From positions 248,001 to 312,000 of the forward strand of contig CAJYNG010000008.1 in assembly GCA_913775725.1 (NCBI GenBank): a stretch of DNA of 64,000 nucleotides, given 5' to 3'. The DNA comes from an uncultured Stenotrophomonas sp. (GTDB lineage Bacteria; Pseudomonadota; Gammaproteobacteria; Xanthomonadales; Xanthomonadaceae). Shown here one piece after another: positions 50,733-59,494 of the stretch. The notes below the pieces were generated by a model. It had not been told where the DNA came from, did no database searches, and saw nothing but the letters and a program-made list of their open reading frames with translations. A program made the position numbers and the translations under genes. Position 1 is the stretch's first letter; each line of letters starts with the position of its first letter.

Positions 50733-51617
50733 TCATGCCAATGGGTCCAGTGTGCCGAGCACCGCCACGCAGGCCAGCACCAGCAGCGCCAGCACCGATT
50801 CGCAGGCCAGGCTGTGGCGAAGTGAGCGCAGCGGCCTGGGTTGCCAGCCGCCGCGGATGGAGACCGCCAGCGCCGGTACCAGCCGCCAGCGATGCAGCGC
50901 GGCAAGCCCCAGCATGCCACCGACCAGCGCCAGCTTGAGCAGCAGCCAACGCCCATGTGCGGCGCCGGTCAGGGTCTGTATGGAACCGCCGAGATCGACA
51001 TAGGTATAGGTGCCGGTCATTGCCAGCAGGGCGACGATGATCGTGCCCGGCACGGCGAAGCTGTGCGCGGCCTGCCACAGTTCGCGGGTACGTTCGCGCA
51101 GGCGCAGGCCCTGTGGACGCAGCGCCAGCTGCAGGATGGCGGCGATCGCACCGACCCAGGCGCCGGCGGCCAGCAGGTGCACGATGCCGGCCGTCAGCCG
51201 CAAGGTCCCGTCGAATCCATCACCGGCGGCGGCGTGACCATTCCAGGCGAGGCTGGCCAGAGCTACCGCCGTGAGTATCAGCAGCGCCAGACGGCGCAGG
51301 CCCTGCACCGGGCGATTGACTGCCAGCAGCGGTAGCATTGCCAGCAGGGCCAGGATGCGCAGCAGCCCTGCCTTACCCACCGGCGTACCGGTAAGAAACC
51401 AGCGCGCCGTCTCGCCATCGATGTCGACCGGAGATATACCAAGCACGCCGGACAATCGGGTGGCCGCATCGGTGACGACGAGGATGAGCGCAACCACGGC
51501 GAGCGCCAGCGCGGCCCCGCGCGGCAGCGCAGGGCGGACGAACAGCAGCCGCCCGAACAGCAGCATCAGCACCAGGTACAGCGCCAGCCGCAGCGCATAC
51601 GGCGAGAGCTCGGCCAT
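50733..51617 (-). CDS. copD: Copper resistance membrane protein CopD
   Basis: 294-residue, 8-helix inner-membrane protein of the CopD family. Conserved His in SLAWNGHAAAGDGFDG and GIVHLLAAGAWVGAIA are likely copper ligands. CopD with CopC is thought to move copper between periplasm and cytoplasm. Starts 10 nt after copC, followed by cusR/cusS, giving a self-regulated copper operon. Confidence 0.87.
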   Translation of the reverse strand: MAELSPYALRLALYLVLMLLFGRLLFVRPALPRGAALALAVVALILVVTDAATRLSGVLGISPVDIDGETARWFLTGTPVGKAGLLRILALLAMLPLLAVNRPVQGLRRLALLILTAVALASLAWNGHAAAGDGFDGTLRLTAGIVHLLAAGAWVGAIAAILQLALRPQGLRLRERTRELWQAAHSFAVPGTIIVALLAMTGTYTYVDLGGSIQTLTGAAHGRWLLLKLALVGGMLGLAALHRWRLVPALAVSIRGGWQPRPLRSLRHSLACESVLALLVLACVAVLGTLDPLA

Positions 51618-51627
51618 GGCGGCAGCC

Positions 51628-52005
51628 TTACTTCACGGTGAAGCGGTAGCTGCCGGTCATCGGATGACTGTCCTGACCGACCGCGCGCCATTGCAGTGCG
51701 TAGCTGCCTGCGGGCAGCGGCTTGGCGAAACGCGCGCGCAACGTGTGGCCATCTTCGGAAATGTCCTGTGCGGTGGTGGGCATGGCCATCTTCATGCGGC
51801 CATGGTCCATGCTCAGTTCGATGCGGGTGGCACGCGGCATCACCTTCTCACTGAACTGCAGTTCGATCTGGCTGGCCGGGGCCACGGTGGCGTCGGCGGC
51901 CGGCGTCGAACGCACCAGGCTGGGATGGGCCAGCGCCAGCGGCGCAACCGCGAGGCCGGACAGCAGAAGAACAAGGGAGGCGGAGCGGAGCGGGGAACGG
52001 GTCAT
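51628..52005 (-). CDS. copC: Periplasmic copper-binding protein CopC
   Basis: 125-residue CopC/YobA protein. Signal peptide to ALA; mature start HPSLVRSTPAADATVAPAS with N-terminal His, the Cu(II) ligand, exposed after cleavage. MDHGRMKMAMP offers the second His and a Met cluster. The C-terminus (DSHPMTGSYRFTVK) is typical. ATG has a GGGGAACGG-type weak site. First gene of copCD-cusRS, with a candidate regulator box upstream. Confidence 0.88.
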   Translation of the reverse strand: MTRSPLRSASLVLLLSGLAVAPLALAHPSLVRSTPAADATVAPASQIELQFSEKVMPRATRIELSMDHGRMKMAMPTTAQDISEDGHTLRARFAKPLPAGSYALQWRAVGQDSHPMTGSYRFTVK

Positions 52006-52073
52006 GCGCGGGACACCTGTGGAAGACGTGGCCCACAGGGTGGAGGGCAGCGCCTTTCGCCGCCCTGACCCGC

Positions 52074-52093
52074 ACATTACCGATCTGTAATGT
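52074..52093. promoter_or_regulatory. Candidate CopR/CusR box before copC
   Basis: Perfect inverted repeat ACATTAC-CGATCT-GTAATGT, 69 nt upstream of the copC ATG. Position and symmetry fit the binding site of the metal response regulator encoded in the same operon. Confidence 0.5.
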
Positions 52094-52119
52094 TTCGTCT
52101 GCCAACACGCTGGCCGGCG

Positions 52120-52443
52120 TCAGAGCGCTGCCAGCGACCCCTGCATGCGATGGAAACTGCCATCGGTGGCGGTGAACCAGGCCAGCGAACGCCCGCCCAA
52201 GAAATCATCGACATGCACGACCGTAGCGCCATTGGCTTCCTGCCATGAAATGGCATAGACCCCCTCGCCAATCTGTTGCCACTCGCAGGTGGCTTCACCC
52301 TGCGCACCGGCATAGGCGCCGGAGACGATGGCGTACTGCACGTGGCGGCCATCGGCGCTGTAGACATTGTCTGCGGCCAGTCCGTCATAGCTGACGCGGA
52401 AGCGGCGGTCGGCGAACGGCGGCAAGGCGGGGGCTGTGTTCAT
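52120..52443 (-). CDS. MoaF-like small protein
   Basis: 107-residue protein resembling the MoaF-related beta-barrel family: FRVSYDGLAADNVYSADGRH, EGVYAISWQEANGATVVHVDDF, then a closing GSFHRMQGSL. No signal peptide. MoaF relatives bind small ligands in a lipocalin-like fold; function unknown. Its ATG overlaps the stop of the cyclase gene, so it ends a dkgB-LLM-cyclase-moaF-like operon. Confidence 0.65.
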   Translation of the reverse strand: MNTAPALPPFADRRFRVSYDGLAADNVYSADGRHVQYAIVSGAYAGAQGEATCEWQQIGEGVYAISWQEANGATVVHVDDFLGGRSLAWFTATDGSFHRMQGSLAAL

Positions 52444-53378
52444 CGGATCGCCACCGGGTTGATGTTCACCTGGGTCGAGCCGACGTACAGCGGCTGGCCA
52501 AGTACGAACAGGAATTCCCAGGCCTTGTCACGTACCAGGGCACGGCTGTCGATCAGCTCCAGGTTGTAGATGCCGCGCTTGGCCAGCATGTACTGGTTGA
52601 TCGGGAACTCCTCGGCACCGTTCGGGTTCGGGTAGACCTCCGAGGCCCAGGTGTCGCCACCGAAGGCGACGATGCCCTGGTCGGCCAGCCACTTCGCGGC
52701 CTCCATGCCAATACCCGGTTCCACTTCCAGGAACTGCGTGTCGTCCTTGCCGATCAGTTCCAGCCAGCCGGTGTTGAACAGCACCACGTCGCCCTTGCGC
52801 AGGCTCAGCCCCTGCTTCTTCAGCACGGCCTGGATGTCGGCCACGGTGAACTCGGTGCCGCCGGGCACGATCGCCTTGCCGTAGTACGCGGTCATGTCCA
52901 GCACGACGCCGCGGGTGACCATCGGCGGCACCTTCTCGACGCCGAGCTTGCGCACCCCGTCCACGGTGACGAAGTCGGTGGCCTTGTTGCCGTTGTAGTA
53001 GACGTTGTCGATGCCGATATGGCCGATGCCGTTGAGCTGGGTGCCAACGCCGGTCCAGGCGTTGACCAGTTCATCGTTGAAGGTGAACTTGTTGGGGCCC
53101 AGCGACTTGCCGGCCTGCTGGCCGACCTGCACGTTGTACAGGCGGAAGCTGCGGTGGCGGAACGCGGGCAGGTTCTTGTCCACCGGCACCGCCAGCGGAT
53201 AGGTCTTGCCGGTCCTGACCAGCGATACCGCGTGCTTGACCACGTCCGCGGTCAGCAGGTTGGCCGCGCCGATCTCATCGTTGGCGCCGTAGGCAGAGGG
53301 ATACCAGTCCTCGGCAGTAGCCTGGAAGGACAGCGGCAGGGTGGCCAGCGCAAGCGCGGCCAGGGTCTTCATCTTCAT
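52440..53378 (-). CDS. Periplasmic cyclase-family (kynurenine formamidase-like) protein
   Basis: 312-residue exported protein with signal peptide MKMKTLAALALATLPLSFQA and a cyclase (PF04199-type) fold. The canonical metal motif HxGTHxDxxxH appears as GVGTQLNGIGHIG, so several ligands differ; a 'GTQxDGxGH' variant is known in part of this family, and here Asp is Asn. VVLFNTGWLELIGKDD and FGGDTWASEVYPNP are further family runs. GGAG before ATG supports the start. Substrate unknown. Confidence 0.8.
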   Translation of the reverse strand: MKMKTLAALALATLPLSFQATAEDWYPSAYGANDEIGAANLLTADVVKHAVSLVRTGKTYPLAVPVDKNLPAFRHRSFRLYNVQVGQQAGKSLGPNKFTFNDELVNAWTGVGTQLNGIGHIGIDNVYYNGNKATDFVTVDGVRKLGVEKVPPMVTRGVVLDMTAYYGKAIVPGGTEFTVADIQAVLKKQGLSLRKGDVVLFNTGWLELIGKDDTQFLEVEPGIGMEAAKWLADQGIVAFGGDTWASEVYPNPNGAEEFPINQYMLAKRGIYNLELIDSRALVRDKAWEFLFVLGQPLYVGSTQVNINPVAIR

Positions 53379-53397
53379 GGCAAAGCTCCGGTAACTG

Positions 53398-54372
53398 TCA
53401 GGCCGTCGCGGGGGCGGCAAGCGGGGCATGCGACGCGGCGGCGCCGGCATGGGCCGGGAAGTGCGGCAGCACGTACTCGGCGATTTCATGGAAGGTCTCG
53501 GCCAACGGCCGTTCGTTGCGGCGGAACTGCAGGCCGATGTGGTCGACACCGGCCGCCTGCATGGCGTGCAGCTCGGCCAGCAGGGCGTTGCGGCCGCCGC
53601 GCAGGCCGAAGCGCCAGCGCTGCAGGGGGGCATCGGCATCGGTCACCAGGTCCAGGTGGATGAAGCTGGCATACGGCTTGTTGCCGGCCACGGCGCGCCA
53701 GGCCGCCACGCGTTGGGCATGGTCCTGTGGCGTGCCCGGGTAGGCCAGGCAATCGTCCATGTGCTGGCCGATCCACGCAGGTTGCTGCTGGGCCAGTCCG
53801 GCCACGAACAAGGGCAGGGCCGGGCCATCCGCGGGCAGCACCTCCAGGCCCTGCGGCAGGTGCGCGGCGGCGCCTTCGCGCAGCAGTGCGATCTGCTCGC
53901 GGAAGCGGCTGCCACGCGTGTCGAAGTCGCGGCCGAACAGCGGGTACTCCACCGGGCGGTCGCCACTGGCCACGCCCAGCAGTAGGCGGTCACCGCTGAG
54001 CCGCTGCACGCTGCGCGCCGACTTCAGGGTCAGCAACGGCTCACGGATCGGCAGCACCACCGCACCGGTACCCAGCAGGATGTGCTCGGTGATGCCGGCC
54101 AGATAGCCGAGGTAACTGAACACCTCGAACACCTGCGCCGCATCGCCGAAGGCCGGGTCGTACACCGGTATGTCGCGTACCCACAGCGCACGGAACCCGA
54201 GGCAGTCGGCCAACCGTGCCAGCTCCGCGTGGCGCTGCAGGTCCGGTTCGCCGGGCAGGCGTCGCGCGGTGCGTCGTGCCTGTTCGCCCAGCGGCGTCCA
54301 GTCATTGTCCAGCGGTGCTTCGATGCCGATGCTGAAACCACCGGCCTGCAGCCGCGCCAGCGCACTGCCCAT
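53398..54372 (-). CDS. LLM-class flavin-dependent oxidoreductase
   Basis: 324-residue luciferase-like monooxygenase (TIM barrel). Runs such as GFRALWVRDIPVYDPAFGDA, LLGTGAVVLPIREPLLTLKS and GDRLLLGVASGDRPVEYPLF match the TIGR03571-like group. Needs reduced FMN; the substrate is unknown. Starts 11 nt after dkgB-like and 19 nt before the cyclase, clearly one operon. C-terminus is Ala/Pro-rich. Confidence 0.82.
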   Translation of the reverse strand: MGSALARLQAGGFSIGIEAPLDNDWTPLGEQARRTARRLPGEPDLQRHAELARLADCLGFRALWVRDIPVYDPAFGDAAQVFEVFSYLGYLAGITEHILLGTGAVVLPIREPLLTLKSARSVQRLSGDRLLLGVASGDRPVEYPLFGRDFDTRGSRFREQIALLREGAAAHLPQGLEVLPADGPALPLFVAGLAQQQPAWIGQHMDDCLAYPGTPQDHAQRVAAWRAVAGNKPYASFIHLDLVTDADAPLQRWRFGLRGGRNALLAELHAMQAAGVDHIGLQFRRNERPLAETFHEIAEYVLPHFPAHAGAAASHAPLAAPATA

Positions 54373-54383
54373 GGCGAGGCTCC

Positions 54384-55187
54384 TCAGTCCCAGGCCGGGG
54401 CCAGGCCCGGCGGATCGACTTCGCGGCCGTTGCGGTCAAGCGCGGCGATCGCGGCCATGTCATCGGCATCCAGGTGCAAGTCCTGGGCGAGCAGGTTGCT
54501 GGCCAGGTTCTCGCGCTTGGTCGAGGACGGGATGACCGAGTAACCCCGCTGCAGTGCCCACGCCAGCGCAACCTGGGCCACGGTGGCCTGGTGCTTGTCG
54601 GCGATGGCGGCCAGCACCGGATCCTTCAGCACCTTGCCGTAGGCCAGGGTCATGTAGGAGGTCACGGTGATGCCCTGGTCCTGCAGGAAGGCAGTCAGTG
54701 CCGGGTTCTGCAGGTAGGGGCTCAGTTCGATCTGATTGGTGGCGATCTCGCCGGCGCCGACCACCTCGATGGCCTGCCGGGTCAGCTCGATGTTGAAGTT
54801 GGAGACACCGATCTGGCGGGTCAGGCCCTGGGCCTTGGCGTCGGCCAGCGCGGTCATGTACTCGCGCAGTTCAACGCCATTGCCCGGCGCCGGCCAGTGG
54901 ATCAGCAGCAGGTCCACATAGTCGGTGCGCAGCTTGGCCAGGCTGTCGCGCAGGCTCGGGATCAGCTTGTCAGCGGCGTAGTTGTCCACCCAGATCTTGG
55001 TGGTCAGGAACAGCTGGTCGCGTGCTACGCCGGATTCGGCGATGGCCTGGCCGACGTCGGCTTCATTGCCGTAGATCTGCGCGGTATCGACCGCACGGTA
55101 GCCGACCTCGAGGGCGTTGCGCACCGAATCGATGACGGTCTGGCCGGTCAGGCGGAAGGTGCCGACGCCAAAGGAAGGAACGCTCAT
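54384..55187 (-). CDS. dkgB: Aldo-keto reductase, 2,5-didehydrogluconate reductase DkgB type
   Basis: 267-residue NADPH-dependent AKR. Catalytic tetrad visible: Asp/Tyr in [18 protein letters not shown], Lys in FLTTKIW, His in DLLLIHWP. Tail [15 protein letters not shown] binds NADPH. Length and sequence match DkgB (methylglyoxal and 2,5-DKG reduction). Divergent from a YafC-like LysR gene, the same arrangement as in E. coli. Confidence 0.88.
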   Translation of the reverse strand: MSVPSFGVGTFRLTGQTVIDSVRNALEVGYRAVDTAQIYGNEADVGQAIAESGVARDQLFLTTKIWVDNYAADKLIPSLRDSLAKLRTDYVDLLLIHWPAPGNGVELREYMTALADAKAQGLTRQIGVSNFNIELTRQAIEVVGAGEIATNQIELSPYLQNPALTAFLQDQGITVTSYMTLAYGKVLKDPVLAAIADKHQATVAQVALAWALQRGYSVIPSSTKRENLASNLLAQDLHLDADDMAAIAALDRNGREVDPPGLAPAWD

Positions 55188-55305
55188 GATGGACTCCAGG
55201 GACTTCGTTGAGAGCTGGTGGGCTCGGGACAGGGCGAAGTGTGGGCGCTTTACATTTGTTGATTAAGCCGTGTATACGGGAAACGCTTTTGCGCCGAGGT
55301 AAAAA

Positions 55306-56208
55306 ATGAAAACCACCCTGGATGAGCTGAAGGCCTTCGTGGCCGTGGTCGACAGTGGTTCGATCACGGCGGCGGCCGAGGCGCTGGAACTGACCATCTC
55401 GGCCACCAGCCGCACTCTGGCGCGGCTGGAGGACAAGCTGCAGACCACGCTGCTGCGGCGGACCACGCGGCGGTTGGAACTGACCGAGGAAGGCGCGGCG
55501 TTCCTGGAGTACGCGCGCACGATCCTGGCCACGGTGGACGAGGCCGAAGAACAGATGGCCGCGCGGCGGCTGCAGCCGGTCGGGCGCCTGCGTGTGGATG
55601 CGGCCACGCCATTCATGCTGCACGTGATCGTGCCGCTGCTTGAGGGGTTCCGTGAGCGCTACCCGCAGGTGGAGCTGGAGCTGAATTCCAATGAAGGCAT
55701 CACCGACCTGATCGAGAAGCGCACCGACGTGGCGTTCCGCATCGGTGTGCTGCGCGATTCCACCCTGCATGCGCGGCCGATCGGCCACAGCCGCATCCGC
55801 GTGGTGGCCAGCCCCGAGTATCTGCGCCGGCATGGCACGCCCACGCGGGTGGAGCAGCTGCGCGCGCATGACCTGCTGGGCTTCACCCAGCCCAGTTCGT
55901 TGAACGAATGGCCGCTGCACGATGCCGATGGCGGGCCTTTCGTGATCGAGCCGGCGATCGCTTCATCCAGTGGCGAGACGCTGCGGCAGATGGCGGTGGC
56001 CGGGCTGGGCATCGCCTGCCTGTCCGACTTCCTGACCCGCCAGGACCGGCGTGATGGCCGCCTGGTGCAGCTGTTCGCCAAGCAGACGCAGGAAGTGCGG
56101 CAGCCGATCAACGCGGTGTACTACCGCAACACCGCGCTGGCTGCACGCATCACCTGTTTCGTGGACCACGTGACGCAGACGCTGGGGCAGCGACCGTTCG
56201 ACGAGTGA
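55306..56208 (+). CDS. LysR-family regulator, YafC-like
   Basis: 300-residue LysR regulator. HTH LDELKAFVAVVDSGSITAAA ... TSRTLARLEDKLQTTLLRRT; effector domain through RITCFVDHVTQTLGQ. Divergent from dkgB by 118 nt, the conserved yafC-dkgB pairing, so it probably controls the four-gene minus operon. Effector unknown. ATG follows a GAGGT site. Confidence 0.88.
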   Translation: MKTTLDELKAFVAVVDSGSITAAAEALELTISATSRTLARLEDKLQTTLLRRTTRRLELTEEGAAFLEYARTILATVDEAEEQMAARRLQPVGRLRVDAATPFMLHVIVPLLEGFRERYPQVELELNSNEGITDLIEKRTDVAFRIGVLRDSTLHARPIGHSRIRVVASPEYLRRHGTPTRVEQLRAHDLLGFTQPSSLNEWPLHDADGGPFVIEPAIASSSGETLRQMAVAGLGIACLSDFLTRQDRRDGRLVQLFAKQTQEVRQPINAVYYRNTALAARITCFVDHVTQTLGQRPFDE

Positions 56209-56239
56209 GGGGGCATGGTTTGCTGAGCAGGGCCCGGCG

Positions 56240-57115
56240 CTACCACGGGCTGCGGTGCTGCGTGGCCCACGCAGACGGTGGGCAGCCGACTACGCGCCGG
56301 AAGGCCGCGCTGAACTTGCTGGGGTTGGCGTAGCCACAGGCCAATGCAACCTCGGTGACGTTGCGCCCCTGCACAAGCTGCGCGCGCGCCCACTGCATGC
56401 GGCGCTGGGTCAGGAAGGCATAGGGTGGTAGCCCGGTGGCTGCACGCAGCGCACGGCTGAACGTCGATGGGTCCATCTGCAGTGCCGCCGCCAGCTGTGC
56501 AACCGCCAGCGGCTGGCCGTACTGCGTGTCGATGTACTCCTGCAGGCGCTGCAGTTGCCGCACGGACAGCGCGGGGCCCCTCGGCGGCGTCGCTCGCGCA
56601 TGTCCGGCGAGCTGCTGCAGGCGGTGCAGCAGCACCTGCGCGCCGTGCTCGAGAAATCCGGGAAGGCAGGCATCGGCCTGCGCGCTGCACCACAACGCCT
56701 GCAGCACCGAGGTGACCACCGGGTCGCGCTGCAGGCGCGCCGCCAGTGGTTGCAGGACACGCAGCTGGTGCGTTTCCAGCGGATGGTGGCCGGTATCGAT
56801 GGCAACGCCGAGCACTTCCACTGCAGGGCTGGCATAGGTGCCGATGTCACCAGGCAGGACCACGTTGAATTGACCAGGTTGCCAGACGCCCTGCAGCAGG
56901 CCGCTCTGGCTGCGCTGCTGCAGACGCCCGCCGCCATCGATGGCCATGCCCAGGCGCAGCTGGTGTGGATGGCCCAGGCTGCCTTCGCTCGGTTCGAAGC
57001 GGTGGCGCAGCAGCACCACCGCACCGTCGTCACTGGTCACCATCGCGGGCGGTTGTGGGCCGGTTTCCTGCAGCAGCTGGTCGGCGAGGGCTCGCATCAG
57101 GAAAGCACGCGTCAT
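56240..57115 (-). CDS. AraC-family transcriptional regulator
   Basis: 291-residue regulator: N-terminal cupin-like ligand domain (FEPSEGSLGHPHQLRLGMAI) and two C-terminal HTH motifs (LAVAQLAAALQMDPSTFSRA; VTEVALACGYANPSKFSAAF) with the AraC ending GCPPSAWATQHR. I start at MTRAFLMRAL; the next Met is possible. Divergent from the TonB receptor, so it may be a receptor-specific activator of the PchR kind; a Zur-like palindrome lies between them. Confidence 0.85.
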   Translation of the reverse strand: MTRAFLMRALADQLLQETGPQPPAMVTSDDGAVVLLRHRFEPSEGSLGHPHQLRLGMAIDGGGRLQQRSQSGLLQGVWQPGQFNVVLPGDIGTYASPAVEVLGVAIDTGHHPLETHQLRVLQPLAARLQRDPVVTSVLQALWCSAQADACLPGFLEHGAQVLLHRLQQLAGHARATPPRGPALSVRQLQRLQEYIDTQYGQPLAVAQLAAALQMDPSTFSRALRAATGLPPYAFLTQRRMQWARAQLVQGRNVTEVALACGYANPSKFSAAFRRVVGCPPSAWATQHRSPW

Positions 57116-57168
57116 GGATCCGGAAACGGAGCAGGGCTGCCAGGAATGGAGTGGCGGCACTGCGCGAA

Positions 57169-57183
57169 TGTTACAGGATAACA
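57169..57183. promoter_or_regulatory. Candidate Zur box between araC-like gene and TonB receptor
   Basis: TGTTA-CAGGA-TAACA matches the Zur core TGTTA-N5-TAACA with both half sites intact. It is 53 nt from the AraC-type start and 60 nt from the receptor TTG start, so it could control both directions. Confidence 0.55.
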
Positions 57184-57243
57184 CTCTTGTCCTGCGCTGC
57201 CGCCGCCCGCGCGTCCGCCACCCCATCCGTCGAGGTTCCCGCT

Positions 57244-59433
57244 TTGAAGTCGTCTACGCCTGCTGCCGCGTTCATCGCGGCATCCCTGCTCATTCCCGCC
57301 ATCCCAGCTCTGGCCCAACAGGCCGACCCGGCCACGCTCGACGGCGTCCGGGTCACCGGCTCCAAGCGCGACACTCCGTACCTGAAGAGCGACCTGTCGG
57401 TGACGGTACTGGACCGGCAGGCGCTGAAGGAGGCGGGTGTCACCGAGTTCCGTGACCTCGACAAGCTCGCGCCCAACGTGAAATTCAATGCGATGGGGCA
57501 GCTCAGCAACATGTTCATCTCGATCCGCGGCATCGAGTCCAATCCGTTCCTGGTCAATCGTGCCTCGGTCTACATCGATGGCATCCCGTTCCGGGAGTTG
57601 AGCAACGCAGTGCTCAACCAGGTCGAGTCGGTGGAAGTGCTGCGCGGGCCGCAGGGCACGCTGTACGGTGCCAACAGCGAGTCGGGGCTGGTGCTGGTGC
57701 GCACACGCGGCCCGGCCGATGCGCGAGAAGGCGAGGTCAATGTGCGCAGCACCTGGTTCGGCAACGGCAATGGCACCGCTCTCGATGGCTTCCTGGCTGG
57801 GCCGTTGAACAAGACGGGCAGTCTGTCCGGCTCGGTGGCGTTCATGGGCTCGGATGAGGACGCCTACCTGAAGAACCTCACGCCGTCCGGTGCGCGCGGC
57901 AGGGTGGGCGAAGGCTATCTGCAGGGCAAACTGCGCTGGCGGCCAAGCGACTATGTTTCGGTGAACGCGCTGGCCTATCACCTGCGTACCCGCGCGCCCG
58001 GCATGTTCGAGTACGAGTACCTGCCGCTGGATACCGGCCTGTACAACCGCACCTACGGCACGTCGCTCAACGGCGGCCGTCGTGCCGGTGACTTCACCTA
58101 CATCAACGACGCACCCAAGCGCACCGAAAAGGACGAGTCGGTTGCGGGTCTGAGCGCGCAATGGCAGCTGCAGGCCGGCACGCTGGACGTGGCCGCCTCC
58201 TGGCGCAGCGAGGAAGTGACCTCCGCCGGCTATGACTTCGACATGACCCAAAGCCCGGCACTGGCAGGCCGCATCTACGACCGGAAGCGCGAGTGGACGG
58301 CCGAGGCGCGCTTCAGTTCGCCCAGCGACCAGGCCCTGACCTGGATGGCGGGTGTGTCCACCTACCGCAACAGCAAGGATTCGATCCTTGGCACGTTCGT
58401 CGGCCCTGCGATGTATGGGCTGGACAGCTACAACCTGGCGCCGCGGCAGACCTCGAAGGGCGAGGACTACAGTGTGTTCGCTACCGCCAGCTATACCTTC
58501 CCGGCGTTGCCGAAGCTGACCGCCAGTGCGGGCCTGCGCCATGAGCAGGCGCGGCGTTCCACCGAGCAGCGTGCCGGTGCGCTGGACCTGGGTGCCGGTG
58601 GCCGCGTGCTGTACCGCGATGCCGCGCTGGCGCACACCTTCTCGGCCACGCTGCCGCGGGTGTCGCTGCGCTACGACGCCACTGACGACCTGTCCTTCTA
58701 TGCCGCCTCGGCCAAGGGCTACATTCCAGGTGGCTTCAACCTGGCCGCAGCGCAGAGCGACGTGGTCAACGACAAGGTGCTGCGCTACGAATCCGAACGC
58801 ATGTGGAGCCACGAGCTGGGGTTCAAGATGAATCTGGCGGGCGGTCGTGGCCACATCGGCGGCGCGCTGTTCCACATTACCTCGGACAACTGGCAGGAGA
58901 TCCAGGTGGCCACCGATGCCAACGGCCGCCCGATTTCGTCGGACTACGTGGGATCGGACGCCTCGATCCGGTCACGGGGTGCAGAACTGGAGGGTGTGTT
59001 CGAAGTAGTGCCTGGTTTCACGCTGATGGCGAATGTGGGCTACGTCGACGCGAAGTACACCAGGCTGTGGGTCACCGTCGACCAGAACCTGGATGGCAAG
59101 CGGGTCAAGTTGACGCCGCATTACACCGGCTACCTGGCCGCACGCTACCAGTTCGAGTCTGGCCTCTACGCGCGGCTGGAATCGCAGTTCACCGGCTCCA
59201 GCGCACTGGACGAGCGCAACCGCGCCTTCCAGCCGGCCGTCGCCGTGCTGGGTGCACAGCTGGGCTACGAAACCGGGCCGTGGAGCGCACGGGTCTTCGT
59301 GCAGAACCTGACCAACAAGCGTCGCATCAACGGCCTGATCTTCGACAACCTGGCGTTTGGCCGCGACGGCAACTACTACGGCCCGGTCGACAGCCCGCGC
59401 ATCTTCGGCGCGGAAGTGGGCTACCGCTTCTGA
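57244..59433 (+). CDS. TonB-dependent outer-membrane receptor (probable metallophore/zinc type)
   Basis: 729-residue TonB receptor. The start is a TTG with GAGGT ~8 nt upstream, giving MKSSTPAAAFIAASLLIPAI, a clean signal peptide cleaved after ALAQQ; no in-frame ATG nearby does so. TonB-box-like DGVRVTGS, plug (FRDLDKLAPNVKFNAMGQLS ... ISIRGIESNPFLVNRASVYI ... VLRGPQGTLYGANSESGLV) and barrel ending FGAEVGYRF follow. Fe-pyochelin/FyuA-like plug. A Zur-type box upstream and neighbouring zrg genes point to zinc or a metallophore; iron siderophores remain possible. Confidence 0.85.
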   Translation: MKSSTPAAAFIAASLLIPAIPALAQQADPATLDGVRVTGSKRDTPYLKSDLSVTVLDRQALKEAGVTEFRDLDKLAPNVKFNAMGQLSNMFISIRGIESNPFLVNRASVYIDGIPFRELSNAVLNQVESVEVLRGPQGTLYGANSESGLVLVRTRGPADAREGEVNVRSTWFGNGNGTALDGFLAGPLNKTGSLSGSVAFMGSDEDAYLKNLTPSGARGRVGEGYLQGKLRWRPSDYVSVNALAYHLRTRAPGMFEYEYLPLDTGLYNRTYGTSLNGGRRAGDFTYINDAPKRTEKDESVAGLSAQWQLQAGTLDVAASWRSEEVTSAGYDFDMTQSPALAGRIYDRKREWTAEARFSSPSDQALTWMAGVSTYRNSKDSILGTFVGPAMYGLDSYNLAPRQTSKGEDYSVFATASYTFPALPKLTASAGLRHEQARRSTEQRAGALDLGAGGRVLYRDAALAHTFSATLPRVSLRYDATDDLSFYAASAKGYIPGGFNLAAAQSDVVNDKVLRYESERMWSHELGFKMNLAGGRGHIGGALFHITSDNWQEIQVATDANGRPISSDYVGSDASIRSRGAELEGVFEVVPGFTLMANVGYVDAKYTRLWVTVDQNLDGKRVKLTPHYTGYLAARYQFESGLYARLESQFTGSSALDERNRAFQPAVAVLGAQLGYETGPWSARVFVQNLTNKRRINGLIFDNLAFGRDGNYYGPVDSPRIFGAEVGYRF

Positions 59434-59439
59434 TGATGG

Positions 59440-59494
59440 GTAGTGCCGGGCGCTGGCCGGCATTCTCGGGGCGCCGGCCAGCGGCCGGCGCTAC
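59440..59494. repeat. SMAG inverted dimer between convergent genes
   Basis: GTAGTGCCGGGCG...GGCCGGCA from 59440 and GCCGGCCAGCGG...CTAC to 59494. The minus-strand GTAG contains the TAG stop of the MerC-domain gene. Likely bidirectional terminator. Confidence 0.88.

Noticed and set aside
14231-59494. CRISPR-like regularly spaced repeats
   Set aside because: The palindromes are dispersed SMAG units at gene ends without regular spacers or cas genes.
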